Shown here: positions 54,861-64,000 of the stretch, in pieces | How positions within the stretch are numbered: position 1 is the first letter of the stretch | Layout: every line of letters begins with the position of its first letter | DNA from: Bacteroidia bacterium | GTDB lineage: Bacteria > Bacteroidota > Bacteroidia > 2-12-FULL-35-15 | Reading direction: 5' to 3' | Assembly: GCA_030654175.1 (NCBI GenBank) | Contig: JAURXZ010000030.1 | Location: 524,502 to 588,501, forward strand | DNA length: 64,000 bases | Program-made: the position numbers and the translations under genes | Notes under the pieces: model-generated | Seen by the model: the letters and a program-made list of their open reading frames with translations, nothing else | The model's database searches: none | What the model was told of the DNA's origin: nothing

Positions 54861-54924
54861 TTTGCCATAGATTGCACAGATTACACAAAGCAAATTATAA
54901 TAATTTGTGATAATCTGTAGCAAA
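54861..54924. repeat. Imperfect inverted repeat of the 'cacagatt' family, second copy
   Basis: TTTGCCATAGATTGCACAG pairs imperfectly with the region ending CTGTAGCAAA. It is related to the repeat at 6573-6628. Confidence 0.6.
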
Positions 54925-54950
54925 GTAAACCACTTCCTGCAAGGGCTTAT

Positions 54951-54998
54951 ACGGTTGTGTTTTGATTTTAAAAAATCAGAACACAACCGTTTTTTTTA
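54951..54998 (+). terminator. Rho-independent terminator
   Basis: ACGGTTGTGTT and AACACAACCGT arms with a A/T-rich internal part, followed by TTTTTTTT. It ends the small exported-protein transcript 134 bp after its stop. Confidence 0.88.
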
Positions 54999-55206
54999 TC
55001 ATGAAACTCTCTTTTGAGGGTAAAAACCCATTCTTTTGCTCTACTGATAATGCCACTTTTTATTTTAACCTTCAATCATCAGGGGGCATTAACATTAATG
55101 AGGAAAATCATCTTGTCCCGTAATTGTTATCATTCTCCTTCAGTAAAGGCCAACCTAATTTTGCCTACGCAAACCAAAAATCAGTATTAAATAAACCATC
55201 AAAAAA

Positions 55207-55785
55207 TTGAACACAGAAAATAAAGTTTTAATGAGAATGGCCCGTGAATCGCTAAAGGGTAAATGGGCTTTGGCCATTGGCACATTTGTGATCTATGTTC
55301 TTCTCACCGGTTCGGCAAGTTCAATGGGAACTTCCGGCTCAATCATCTCCTTGATAATTGCGGGGCCGTTCACACTTGGTGCTGCTATTTTTTCGTTGTC
55401 CATCTCCAGAGGCAAAGAGGCAAGGTTAGAGCAGATTTTTCAGGGTTTTAATCATTTCACAACTGCATTAGTGGCTTACCTGCTCATGGTGCTTTATATA
55501 CTGTTATGGACACTTCTGCTGATCGTTCCGGGAATCATTGCTGCCCTATCCTATTCCATGACATTTTACATACTTTCTGATGAGGAATCCATTAAGGCAG
55601 AAGATGCATTAAAGAAAAGCAAAGCGATGATGGATGGTTATAAATTGAAATTATTCTATCTCTGCCTGTGGTTCTTCTTATTGGCTTTATTATGTGTTCT
55701 CACCTTGGGAATAGGCTTTCTTTGGTATATTCCTTTTGTGAATGTGACCATGGCAAAATTCTATGATGATATTAAAGGAAAATAA
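55207..55785 (+). CDS. DUF975-like integral membrane protein
   Basis: The 192-residue product has four to five membrane helices and a family-like start (ARESLKGKWALAIGTFVIYVLL), and FYILSDEESIKAEDALKKSKAMMDGYKLKLFYL, which is typical of DUF975 proteins. It begins at a TTG (55207); the next ATG at 55231 would lose part of the conserved start. The role of DUF975 is unknown. It is not obviously linked to the neighbours. Confidence 0.85.
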   Translation: MNTENKVLMRMARESLKGKWALAIGTFVIYVLLTGSASSMGTSGSIISLIIAGPFTLGAAIFSLSISRGKEARLEQIFQGFNHFTTALVAYLLMVLYILLWTLLLIVPGIIAALSYSMTFYILSDEESIKAEDALKKSKAMMDGYKLKLFYLCLWFFLLALLCVLTLGIGFLWYIPFVNVTMAKFYDDIKGK

Positions 55786-55836
55786 AGCCATTCAAGACCC
55801 TTCAAAATTATTGCCCGGCACCTGGAATGTTTTTTA

Positions 55837-55869
55837 TTTGTTATTGCCATTTTTAATTTTATAATTTTG
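55837..55869 (+). promoter_or_regulatory. Putative promoter of the GNAT gene
   Basis: TTTG (55837-55840), 21 nt, TAATTTTG (55862-55869): a complete Bacteroidota-type promoter with a leader of about 55 nt before the ATG at 55932. Confidence 0.55.
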
Positions 55870-55931
55870 TTTACACAGCCTGCCAATTAACCCAGGCTGT
55901 TTGTTCGAATTATGTTTAATGGAAATACAAT

Positions 55932-56480
55932 ATGAAGATTTTTGCAGAAACAGAACGACTTATTTTACGCGAATTACTTCCTTCTGACGATAAAGGAATG
56001 TTTGAACTGGACTCAGACAAGGATGTTCATAAATTTTTGGGCAACAAACCTGTCGAAAACATTCAACAAAGCAGAGATGTAATTGAATTTGTAAGGCAAC
56101 AATATATAATCAACGGTATTGGCCGGTGGGCAGTGATTGAAAAAAAAACCAATGATTTTCTGGGCTGGGCCGGACTGAAATTAGTTAAGGAGGAGACGAA
56201 TAATCACTCCAATTTTTTTGATATTGGTTACCGTCTTATTAAAAAGCATTGGGGGAAAGGCTTTGCGACTGAATCTGCAACAGCATCTCTGGACTATGGA
56301 TTTAAAATTTTACAACTGGAAACTATTTACGGTGCTGCCGAAAGTGACCACAAAGCTTCAAGAAAAATTTTAGAAAAAATCGGGCTCAATTACATAGAGA
56401 CCTATGATCGTGAAACTACGCCAACAGACTGGTTTAAAATAACAAGACAAAATTGCATCGATAAGAAAATCTACTTGTAA
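55932..56480 (+). CDS. GNAT family N-acetyltransferase (RimJ/RimL-like)
   Basis: The 182-residue product starts TERLILRELLPSDDKGMFEL, as in RimJ/RimL-type GNATs, and has the acetyl-CoA motif KKHWGKGFATESATASLDYGF and the following ASRKILEKIGL helix. These enzymes transfer an acetyl group from acetyl-CoA to an amine (ribosomal proteins or small molecules); the substrate is not identifiable. It converges on the giant secreted-protein gene with only a 29-bp gap. Confidence 0.92.
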   Translation: MKIFAETERLILRELLPSDDKGMFELDSDKDVHKFLGNKPVENIQQSRDVIEFVRQQYIINGIGRWAVIEKKTNDFLGWAGLKLVKEETNNHSNFFDIGYRLIKKHWGKGFATESATASLDYGFKILQLETIYGAAESDHKASRKILEKIGLNYIETYDRETTPTDWFKITRQNCIDKKIYL

Positions 56481-56509
56481 ACCCAACTGAAAATCAGTTA
56501 AAATCTCTT

Positions 56510-59500
56510 TTAAAATTCTTCTTTCAATAACAGCAAAGCGCCTATTTTGATGAGCTTATCAGCAGGAGTGGAATTTTTCCTGTAAATAATGCGGTAGGTA
56601 TAAACGCCTTGTGGAACTAATTTATCCTGAACTTTTCCGTCCCAGCCCAGATTTATATCATCTGATTCAAAGATCTCCTCACCCCATCTGTTAAAGATAA
56701 ACAATTTGAATTCCTTCAATCCATTTCCTACAACATAGAATACGTCATTAATATTATCACCATTGGGAGTAAATGCCTCCGGAACATAAATAACCTCAAT
56801 ATCATTTACGGTAAGCCCTATCGACATGCTGTCTAAACAGCCGGGCCCATAAATAGCATACAATGTGATGGTATAAAAACCGGGATTATTATAAATAGCG
56901 GTGGTATTGAAGTTGGCCGAATCAAGCACCCCGTTTCCAAGGTCCCAAAGCCATGAATTATAGTTGATACTGTTGTTTTCCAGAGTAACATCGGTACCCA
57001 TAAGAATGGTTTCGGTAGTGGTCATCTGAAATGCGGCATCAGGCCTTAGATTTACATCTACTGCCGCAATAATAACTGTATCATCATAACAACCAAGCAC
57101 ATTTTTAACGGTCAATGAAACATTGTAAACGCCCTGATCGGAATAAATATGAGTTGGAGGGGCATTACCTGAATATGTACTTCCATCGCCAAAATTCCAA
57201 ATCCACTCTACAGCACTAAGAGATGCATCCGTAAAATCAACCGAACCTCCGCTACAAATAACAGTGCTGCTTTGCAGGAATGCAGCTGTTGGAGCAGGGA
57301 GAACATATACTGTTCCGGTAGCAATATCGGGGCAACCATCTATTGAAGTTACTGTCAGCGTCACATTATAGGTTCCCGGGGCACTGTATTTATGAGAAGG
57401 ATTTTGAAGCGTGGAGGAAGTGCTTCCATCGCCAAAATTCCATTGCCAGGAGGCAGAACCCGGAGAAATATCAAAAAACTGGTGGGAAAGCGGGAAACAA
57501 ACGGTATCGTTGATGTAAGAAATATTGGCCGTTGGAACGATCAGAACAGAAATAATATTCGGACTGACAATCGTATCCGTGTAAATAGTATTCCCTGCAA
57601 TAAGTGTAACAGAATAATTTCCGGGAATGGAGTAAATATGGATAGGGTTTTGCAATGGTGATGTTGGACTTCCATCACCAAAATCCCATTGCCACCAAGT
57701 AGTAGTGCCCATACTTGTATCGCTGAACACAACAGATGTGCTTCCGCAGATAGCAACCGGGGCAAATGTAAATCCTGCATTCACCACAGGAGGAAGCACA
57801 ATATTCAAGGTATTGTTGCAGATCCCTGCACAACCATTTGAATCTGTTACAACAACCGAATAATTGTAAGGCCCTGTACCGCCATATAAATGAGTAGAGA
57901 CCGCTCCGGTATCAACCCCGCCATCACCAAACGACCAGTTATAGGTATAAGGAGAAGTGCCACCTGCAACAATTTCACTGAAAACAGTATTCCCACCCAG
58001 GTAATTATTTATGGAGCTGCAGGTAACCACCGGCAAAGGGTTTACAGTGATCACAAAAGGAAGCGAAGTAACGGGTGAATTTATCGGGCAAGGGTAAGAA
58101 CTTGTCATGATACAGGTAATTGCATCTCCATCATTGAAGGTGGAAGAGGTAAACGAATTAGTTGTTGCACCGGCACCTGTGCCATTCACGTTCCATTGAT
58201 AGGCCGGGTGATCTCCACCGTTTAATGGTACTGCAAAAAATGAAGAAGATTGTCCTTCACAAATTACCGGGGCGGAAGATGAAACATATACATCAGTATT
58301 TAAGAATGGCACCACGTGTACATAAAACGTGTCGATCTTAGACCATCCGCAGCATGGAGATTCTGTTTTAAGGGTGATCATGTATTTTCCTGTAGTTGTA
58401 GGAAAAGCATACGTAAAAGTGGGACTTGAGCCGGTTTGTGTTGGAATTGAAACTCCCGGATCGTACATTTTCCATTCATAACCTAAAACATTAAATACCG
58501 TGGGGAAGGCTGCCGTATAGGTTTCCGTATTTCCCGGACAAACGGTATCAGACCCCGTAACAGAAGGTAGAACAACTGTACCATCAGAAAAAACACCAGT
58601 AAAATCAGTATACATATAAGGTACACCATCCACAACGAGTGTTATGGAATGACGGCCCATGGTTGCATATTGTGTCATAGCAGAATCAGTGCTTCCGCTC
58701 AAAGGTATTGAACCACCATCAAAAAACCATTGAATGATACCCGTTGCATTGGTGGTATAATTAACATCCGAAAAAGTGCAACCTCCGCTTTTTACATAAA
58801 TAGCAGGCTCCACAGTAGCCTTCATATCAGACTGAGCTATGGCAATGCCTTCGGGATCTTCATAAAAAGGTAAACTCACACCGGGTACTCCATTGCCGCC
58901 ATTACCGCCTTTGCCGCCTTTACCGCCATTTCCACCTGCTCCTCCTGAACCGATATCACAGCCGATACCACCATTTCCGGAACCGGAACTGCCTCCTCCA
59001 ACACCACCGGGAGTGCCACCCAGGCTGCCATCACCTTGTAAACCCGAATTAAGGAAACAATCTTTCAAAAAGGTGTTTACGCTATTGGTATCAATATACA
59101 CAGCAAAAGAGCCACCACCGCCTGCACCACCTGTTGCTCCGAAACCTCCCTGACCACCTTCACCACCACCACCACCACCGGGGCCTGATCCATTATAATT
59201 TCCTACGCATTGGTTAACACAACCCTGTGAGCCGCCACCGCCTCCGCCACCACCGCCACCACCGTGTACGCCCTGATCACCGTCCTGACCATCTCCCGGG
59301 ATAAAATAGGTACCAAAAACAATTACTCCGTTTGCACCATCAGCACCATCGGCACCATCAGCACCATTAGCACCATTGTCTCCAACGTTTGCAGGGCCCT
59401 GATCACAACCTACAGAAATAAAAGCAGCGCATACGCCCAGCCCTCCAGCTCCTCCAGCTCCTCCACCAATTCCCATTCCGACTTGTCCGACTGCTCCCGG

Positions 59501-60250
59501 AGGCGCACTATTACTTCCTGAAAAAAAACAACCTTTACCGGACCCTCTTGATCCACCGGCACCACCGGCACCACCATTATTACTGCCCGGGTATGTTCCT
59601 GCTCCACCTGCTCCACCTGCAGTACAGCAGCCCCCATCCTCATCCCCTGGTTGCCCTAAAGTACCGTTAGCACCATCTAAACCATCAATACCGGGTACTC
59701 CACCGGGCCCTCCTGTACAATTACCTGATGTAACTGTTAACCGTGATAAATTGTAATTAGAACATTGGCTCACGTGGATTCCATAAGCGCTAACACTGAT
59801 ACCGTTCACATCACTTACAATAATGGTGATATCATGAATACTGAAATTTGAAATATTACTGCATTCCACCGCCACTACTCTATTGGGATTGGGAAGCTTA
59901 TTGGTGGAATCCCTGAAAATTACGGTTTGTTGTGAGTTTGTTTTTTTCCAGTTATTGGCCGGGTCAAATCCCCCGTCCATGGTGATGCCGCTGATCATCG
60001 GCAGTTGGTTGGAAATGGAGTAATTGCCTACGGAAAGCCTCAGCTGATTATCAATGGTATTTACAAGTGTAAACGCGTAAGGAAGAGAGGCCGGGTTGGC
60101 CTTTGTACCTGCTGCACCGCTGGAAGCTCCTGTTGGAGATACGTAGATTATATTACATTCCTGCGCAAAACCGGTTACTGTTCCCAGGCTCCAGCTTAGA
60201 ATTGAAAGAAAAGCAATAAATAAAAATCTGTATTTAAATCTAAAAATCAT
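56510..60250 (-). CDS. Giant secreted protein: beta-helix, collagen-like Gly-rich region, PKD domains, CHU_C-type T9SS domain
   Basis: The 1246-residue product has a signal peptide (ends GFAQ) and a pectin-lyase-like beta-helix start (about 32-170, IIYVSPTGASSGAAGTKANPA). A glycine-rich collagen-like stretch (about 175-470) with GADGADGADGANG and long G runs follows. Then come at least five PKD domains, each with a FGDG or LGNG motif (WSFGDGG, WDFGDGSP, WNFGDGST twice, WDLGNG). The C-terminus is a gliding-motility-type (CHU_C, type B) sorting domain, EAFTPNGDNINDVF to WDGKVQDKLVPQGVYTYRIIYR. This implies export by T9SS, with a function as a surface fibre or adhesin. It is paralogous to 60532-63777. 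Confidence 0.85.
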   Translation of the reverse strand: MIFRFKYRFLFIAFLSILSWSLGTVTGFAQECNIIYVSPTGASSGAAGTKANPASLPYAFTLVNTIDNQLRLSVGNYSISNQLPMISGITMDGGFDPANNWKKTNSQQTVIFRDSTNKLPNPNRVVAVECSNISNFSIHDITIIVSDVNGISVSAYGIHVSQCSNYNLSRLTVTSGNCTGGPGGVPGIDGLDGANGTLGQPGDEDGGCCTAGGAGGAGTYPGSNNGGAGGAGGSRGSGKGCFFSGSNSAPPGAVGQVGMGIGGGAGGAGGLGVCAAFISVGCDQGPANVGDNGANGADGADGADGANGVIVFGTYFIPGDGQDGDQGVHGGGGGGGGGGGSQGCVNQCVGNYNGSGPGGGGGGEGGQGGFGATGGAGGGGSFAVYIDTNSVNTFLKDCFLNSGLQGDGSLGGTPGGVGGGSSGSGNGGIGCDIGSGGAGGNGGKGGKGGNGGNGVPGVSLPFYEDPEGIAIAQSDMKATVEPAIYVKSGGCTFSDVNYTTNATGIIQWFFDGGSIPLSGSTDSAMTQYATMGRHSITLVVDGVPYMYTDFTGVFSDGTVVLPSVTGSDTVCPGNTETYTAAFPTVFNVLGYEWKMYDPGVSIPTQTGSSPTFTYAFPTTTGKYMITLKTESPCCGWSKIDTFYVHVVPFLNTDVYVSSSAPVICEGQSSSFFAVPLNGGDHPAYQWNVNGTGAGATTNSFTSSTFNDGDAITCIMTSSYPCPINSPVTSLPFVITVNPLPVVTCSSINNYLGGNTVFSEIVAGGTSPYTYNWSFGDGGVDTGAVSTHLYGGTGPYNYSVVVTDSNGCAGICNNTLNIVLPPVVNAGFTFAPVAICGSTSVVFSDTSMGTTTWWQWDFGDGSPTSPLQNPIHIYSIPGNYSVTLIAGNTIYTDTIVSPNIISVLIVPTANISYINDTVCFPLSHQFFDISPGSASWQWNFGDGSTSSTLQNPSHKYSAPGTYNVTLTVTSIDGCPDIATGTVYVLPAPTAAFLQSSTVICSGGSVDFTDASLSAVEWIWNFGDGSTYSGNAPPTHIYSDQGVYNVSLTVKNVLGCYDDTVIIAAVDVNLRPDAAFQMTTTETILMGTDVTLENNSINYNSWLWDLGNGVLDSANFNTTAIYNNPGFYTITLYAIYGPGCLDSMSIGLTVNDIEVIYVPEAFTPNGDNINDVFYVVGNGLKEFKLFIFNRWGEEIFESDDINLGWDGKVQDKLVPQGVYTYRIIYRKNSTPADKLIKIGALLLLKEEF

Positions 60251-60266
60251 TTATATATCTATTCCA

Positions 60267-60309
60267 ACGAATTACGAATTTTAACGAATTACGAATCTGT
60301 GTTTGTTAA
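60267..60309 (-). repeat. 43-bp dispersed repeat, copy B
   Basis: In inverse orientation this matches the repeat at 13986-14028 in 40 of 43 positions. It lies 17 bp upstream of the giant-protein ATG. Confidence 0.8.
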
Positions 60310-60428
60310 ATTGTACTGTTAACTTACTTCTTGCTTTAATGACACCTTAAACGTTCAAAAGGTTGCTTAATGCAATTTTTTTGATGGTTACCTCAATTAT
60401 TTAACAAAAAAACTCTTCGTAAGGTGCT

Positions 60429-60476
60429 CGACTCCGCTCGAACTGACATAGTGGGTTGTCATTTCGAGCGGAGTCG
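60429..60476. repeat. 20-bp inverted repeat (CGACTCCGCTCG family)
   Basis: CGACTCCGCTCGAACTGACA (60429-60448) and TGTCATTTCGAGCGGAGTCG (60457-60476) are complementary apart from one mismatch, with an 8-nt loop. It lies between the two giant paralogues and is probably a dispersed intergenic element. Confidence 0.75.
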
Positions 60477-60531
60477 TGAAAATGCGAAGGCATTAATTTA
60501 AATCAAATAAACCATATTGATAAAATCTACT

Positions 60532-63500
60532 TTACTCCTGATAAATCAATTTTGTATAGTGCTTCTGTCCTTTGTATTCCAGCTCTAGCAAGTACATTCC
60601 GGGAACAAGCTTATCTTTCAGATCATTCATTTTTATTTGCTGATCCCCTTTACTTACCTTTTTCTTTTCCGAAATTATTTTTATGCCTTCTAAATTCACC
60701 AGGGAAATGTTCATTGTACTTTCCTTATCAGGAGCAATATCAATATTTAACTCAGTTGAAAAAGGGTTTGGGAAAACCTGTACGTTTTCATCCGACAGCA
60801 CAAATTCATCAATGCCTACATTCGTTGTAACGAATTGAGGTTTGGAAGTGGTATCTGTACATCCATACGAATTGGTAACGATCAAAGAAATGTCATAATT
60901 ACTGTTTGGCGGGGCATAGGTGTGTACAGGGTTTTGTATATTGTCAGTACCTCCATCACCAAAACTCCACAACCAGGTTATGGCATCAACGGAATTATCG
61001 GCAAAATGAACCTCATTTCCATCAATATAGGCCTGGAAGTTGGCTACAGGATTTGGATACACAAAAATCTGGCTGGTAACCGTTGAACTGTCTGTACCGG
61101 TAGCACCAAAAGCCATCAGCGTTACATTATAGGTTCCGGGATTTGAATAATAATGAGATGGATCAGATAAAACAGAACTTGTTCCATCTCCAAAATCCCA
61201 ATGATAGGTGATCCCATAAACACTGTTATTGGTAAAATCCACAAGCAATGCAGCGCATCCATTCACTTTAGATGCAACAAAAGAAGCGCTTAATTTTGAA
61301 GAGATGATGACCGTACCCGAACAACTTCCTGCGCAGCCATTAGGATCGGATACATTTACCTGGTAATCATAAGCACCGGATGCCTGATAAATGTGTGAAA
61401 CAGTATCGCCAGCGCCTAAAGCCTCATCACCGAAAGTCCAGCTATACGTGTAAGGAGGCCCCCCTCCTGAGCTTACAGAAGAGATAAAAGTGGTAGGTTC
61501 ACCGGAAAAAAACATGGTGGCACTACACGTTACTACCGGCAGGTCAATCACCGTTACCGTTATTGCATTGGAGGTATCCTTCTGTCCGGTTGAACAGCCC
61601 AGAGAGGAGCTCACTATACAGTTCACGCTGTCGGCATTCAGCAATCCTGCTGAGAAAAATAATGGGTAATTACCTCCTGCGGGAGCCCCGTTCACCAGCC
61701 ATTGATAGGATGGGTTAGGGCCGGCATTGGCCACATCTGCGCTAAAGGTGAACGAACCTCCGCTACATACTACATTGGTAGGACTTTCGGAGAGAACAGA
61801 GATCACCGGTTGTGAAATGCCTTCTACCGTTACTGTCATTGTATCGGGGAATGATTCGCCACAGCAATAATCTAAATTTCTCAGGTACACCTGGTAGGTT
61901 CCGGCCGAATCGAAGGTATAAGTAGCGTTTTGATTGGTCGGTCCTGTAATTGTATCTGTATCATTATTCCTTACAAAATACCAGGTATAATCATCGGCAA
62001 CATCCGAAGAGGAATATGTACCTGCATCGCCAATACAAACCGTGGTATTTGTGGATGAAATAACCGGAACAATACCAACCCCATTACTGAATATATCAAT
62101 AAAATCACTGAAGGTGTATGAGATCCCATTGTTAACCATTGTAAATGTTTTTCTACCCAGGGTGGTGTATTTAGTTGTTGCTGTAATCCCGCTTCCTGAT
62201 GCAGGAGAGGCTCCCGCTCCAAAAAACCAGATAACAGTGCCGGTTGCATTGGTTGAAAATGTTACAGGCGCATTCGTGCATCCCGAATACTGAACATATA
62301 CAGAAGGTTGCTGCAGTGAATACATATTTTGTTCAACAACGGGTGTTCCGCTGCCATCTTCATAAAGTGTATAAGTTACGCCATCGGAGCCCAGTCCGCC
62401 AATTCCGCCATCACCACCGTTTCCGCCTTTACCACCAAATCCGCCAGCTCCTACATAGCCATTGTTTCCTCCGCCTTGTATTCCGCCAAGTCCACCGGCA
62501 CCACCAACTCCACCGGCACCACCAGCTCCTCCTATCCCGCTTACACCCGAAGTGAGCTTGGTATCTTTAATAATTCCATTCACACCATTGTTATATATAT
62601 ATATTGCAAAAGAGCCACCGCCACCAGATCCGCCAGTAGCGCCTGTTGCATGCTTAGCTCCTTCACCACCACCACCACCGCCTGCACCGGTACCGTTTAC
62701 GTCTGCCGGGATACCCCACAAACAATCACAAAGAATACCACCCAGAGAACCGCCACCGCCTCCGCCACCGCCACCGCTTCCGTCAGTTCCATCTGTTCCG
62801 GTACCACCGTTCCCAGGCACATAAAACCCAGCGGTGAATGAAGCAGTACCGTTTGTTCCGGGAAGCCCTGCAAGGCCATCAGCACCATCGGTACCGTTAA
62901 CACCATCGTTCAATGAAGTACGTGTGGGTGATGTAGGATAAATGCAGGTAATACTTTTTTGTCCGCCAGCACCGCCATAACCACCTCCGCTAAGACTTAC
63001 CTGTCCATTTTGTCCGGGATAGCCATTGGTTGCAAAATTTGGGTCTCCGCAAATCTGGCAATCACAGGTTCCTCTGTCTCCGCCATCTCCGCCATTACCA
63101 CCCGCTTTACTTCCCGGGAATGTTCCTGAAGCCCCTAATCCGCCAGCACGTAAAGCAACAGCATCATTGTTATCTAGGCCATCACTCCCTGGCAATCCCT
63201 GCGCCCCGGCTATTCCGCTTGCACCATTAGTTCCTACAGTACCATTGCCGGCATTACCTGCAATAACTTTACAACGTACGATGTTGTAATTGGAGCATCC
63301 GTTCAAATGAATTCCATAAGTTGAAATTCCATTGCCAAAAGCATTGGCTGTACGTATGGTCAGATCCTGAAAACGGAAGTTGGAAATAGCGCTGCAATAT
63401 ATTGCCACCAAACGATTGGGGGCAGACTGTACATTGGAATTGTCGCGATAAATAGTGGTGGCAGTAGCGTTGCTTTTTTTCCATGTAGTGGCATTGTAAC

Positions 63501-63777
63501 CTCCTTCGATGGTTAAATTCGCTTTCATGTTTATTGCCGTGGAAATATTATACGTTCCTGAGGACATATAAATTTTATTATCCGTTGCTGTTGCAAGGGT
63601 AACGGCATACGTGAATGAAGCCGGAGCAGCTTTTGTTCCCACAGCTCCTGTTGATGCGCCATTTGGAGTAACGTAAATAACAGTGCATTGCTGTGCAAAT
63701 GCCTCAGCACCTCTCCAAAGACCCGTGGAAAGGATAAGCAGGATTAGTAAAATTTTATATTTCAATTTCAAAATCAT
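60532..63777 (-). CDS. Giant secreted protein, paralogue with type A T9SS sorting domain
   Basis: From the ATG at 63777 the product is 1081 residues; upstream in-frame codons up to 63864 precede a normal signal peptide (MILKLKYKILLILLILSTG..FAQ) and are rejected. It has the same beta-helix start (VIYVTPNGASTGAVGTKAAPA), a collagen-like Gly-rich part with GIAGAQGLPGSDGLDNNDA and many G runs, Ig/PKD-like domains and three PKD domains with FGDE or FGDG motifs. Unlike its neighbour it ends in a type A T9SS domain (VFPNPFSTELN to MYLLELEYKGQKHYTK). The genes are tandem with a 281-bp gap. Confidence 0.85.
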   Translation of the reverse strand: MILKLKYKILLILLILSTGLWRGAEAFAQQCTVIYVTPNGASTGAVGTKAAPASFTYAVTLATATDNKIYMSSGTYNISTAINMKANLTIEGGYNATTWKKSNATATTIYRDNSNVQSAPNRLVAIYCSAISNFRFQDLTIRTANAFGNGISTYGIHLNGCSNYNIVRCKVIAGNAGNGTVGTNGASGIAGAQGLPGSDGLDNNDAVALRAGGLGASGTFPGSKAGGNGGDGGDRGTCDCQICGDPNFATNGYPGQNGQVSLSGGGYGGAGGQKSITCIYPTSPTRTSLNDGVNGTDGADGLAGLPGTNGTASFTAGFYVPGNGGTGTDGTDGSGGGGGGGGGSLGGILCDCLWGIPADVNGTGAGGGGGGEGAKHATGATGGSGGGGSFAIYIYNNGVNGIIKDTKLTSGVSGIGGAGGAGGVGGAGGLGGIQGGGNNGYVGAGGFGGKGGNGGDGGIGGLGSDGVTYTLYEDGSGTPVVEQNMYSLQQPSVYVQYSGCTNAPVTFSTNATGTVIWFFGAGASPASGSGITATTKYTTLGRKTFTMVNNGISYTFSDFIDIFSNGVGIVPVISSTNTTVCIGDAGTYSSSDVADDYTWYFVRNNDTDTITGPTNQNATYTFDSAGTYQVYLRNLDYCCGESFPDTMTVTVEGISQPVISVLSESPTNVVCSGGSFTFSADVANAGPNPSYQWLVNGAPAGGNYPLFFSAGLLNADSVNCIVSSSLGCSTGQKDTSNAITVTVIDLPVVTCSATMFFSGEPTTFISSVSSGGGPPYTYSWTFGDEALGAGDTVSHIYQASGAYDYQVNVSDPNGCAGSCSGTVIISSKLSASFVASKVNGCAALLVDFTNNSVYGITYHWDFGDGTSSVLSDPSHYYSNPGTYNVTLMAFGATGTDSSTVTSQIFVYPNPVANFQAYIDGNEVHFADNSVDAITWLWSFGDGGTDNIQNPVHTYAPPNSNYDISLIVTNSYGCTDTTSKPQFVTTNVGIDEFVLSDENVQVFPNPFSTELNIDIAPDKESTMNISLVNLEGIKIISEKKKVSKGDQQIKMNDLKDKLVPGMYLLELEYKGQKHYTKLIYQE

Positions 63778-63885
63778 TTGTTTGCTTCGTTTTGTTTCTC
63801 TCGCAAGGCGCAAAGTCGCAACGTTTTTTGTTGTTATACCGTTTCCCTTGTTTCCCTCCAACAATTTAGGAGTAAGGGATTTTTT

Positions 63886-64000
63886 CTAATCTATAATTAT
63901 TTTTTTTATGATCACCCTATCCTGATTATCATTGTTTTGACTACCTCCCACCGTTATTGGTGTGGCTGGCAAAATAAATTTCACAAAATAGATCCCTTTC
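63886..64000 (-). CDS. C-terminus of another T9SS cargo protein, cut by the window edge
   Basis: Reading on the minus strand in frame, the last 37 codons before the stop at 63886-63888 encode KGIYFVKFI followed by a short loop and VIIKKIIID. This is the terminal strand pattern of a type A T9SS sorting domain (G-I/V-Y-F/V-V...KKIII). Nothing more is visible, so the cargo is unknown. It would be the third T9SS cargo gene in a row on this strand. Confidence 0.7.
   Translation of the reverse strand, partial: KGIYFVKFILPATPITVGGSQNNDNQDRVIIKKIIID

Larger units (their letters stand above)
54817..55206. other. Intergenic region with repeat hairpin and terminator
   Basis: It holds the CACAGATT-type hairpin (54861-54924) and the terminator (54951-54998). 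The remaining 200 bp before the DUF975-like gene show no strong feature; a convincing promoter was not found. Confidence 0.5.

Noticed and set aside
58893..59153. Proline-rich open frames opposite the giant secreted proteins (also near 62462-62824)
   Set aside because: They are antisense shadows of glycine codons in the collagen-like region.

Overview
The window is a chromosomal segment of a Bacteroidota bacterium. The base composition is AT-rich and intergenic stretches carry the Bacteroidota -7 promoter box (TAnnTTTG). Several very large secreted proteins end in type IX secretion (T9SS) sorting domains, and the glutamine synthetase is the type III form. No rRNA, tRNA or CRISPR array was recognised. 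I cannot place it below phylum level; it looks like a free-living environmental member.

Layout. (1) 1-10 kb, surface and secreted proteins: the main part of an M4 (thermolysin-type) metallopeptidase cut by the left edge, a single-domain response regulator, a 1201-residue C39-like peptidase protein, a DUF2177 membrane protein, a triple-CUB protein and a lipoprotein of the cholesterol-dependent-cytolysin-like family that lacks domain 4. (2) 10-18.5 kb, housekeeping: lepA, an HsdR_N-domain protein, AMP nucleosidase, holA, kynU, a YjbR-family protein and hemL. (3) 18.5-32.5 kb, a sulfur-oxidation island read entirely on the minus strand. It holds a seven-gene operon (rhodanese, universal stress protein, two YeeE/YedE half-transporters, TsdA-type dihaem cytochrome, OprD-like porin, Crp/Fnr regulator). 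It also holds an exported DsrE-like protein, a Tat-exported SoxB-like thiosulfohydrolase, a persulfide-dioxygenase/rhodanese fusion, two more rhodaneses, a TauE-type sulfite exporter, an MFS transporter and a second Crp-type regulator. Three promoters in it share one 22-bp motif at a fixed 15-nt distance from the -7 box, so the island looks like one regulon. (4) 32.8-49.8 kb, housekeeping: a DUF4175-like coiled-coil membrane protein with a small ATPase, an rRNA-type methyltransferase, gltX, prfA, ftsH, purM, a PorE-like OmpA protein and glutamine synthetase III. (5) 50-64 kb, T9SS cargo: two Ig-like adhesin-type proteins, a few small genes, two tandem giant paralogues with a beta-helix, collagen-like glycine-rich segments and PKD domains, and the C-terminus of another T9SS cargo cut by the right edge.

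The genes of the sulfur island fit together as follows. An outer-membrane porin and YeeE/YedE channels would admit thiosulfate. TsdA and the SoxB-like enzyme would act on it in the periplasm. Rhodaneses, DsrE and the persulfide dioxygenase would handle sulfane sulfur, and the TauE-type exporter would discharge sulfite. SoxXA, SoxYZ and SoxCD are absent from the window.

The non-coding DNA is unusually rich in repeats. There is a five-copy double-hairpin element, several palindrome families and low-complexity 'word' repeats. Word repeats of the same style also sit in frame inside at least five conserved housekeeping or membrane proteins (KynU, DUF4175-like, methyltransferase, GltX, PurM).
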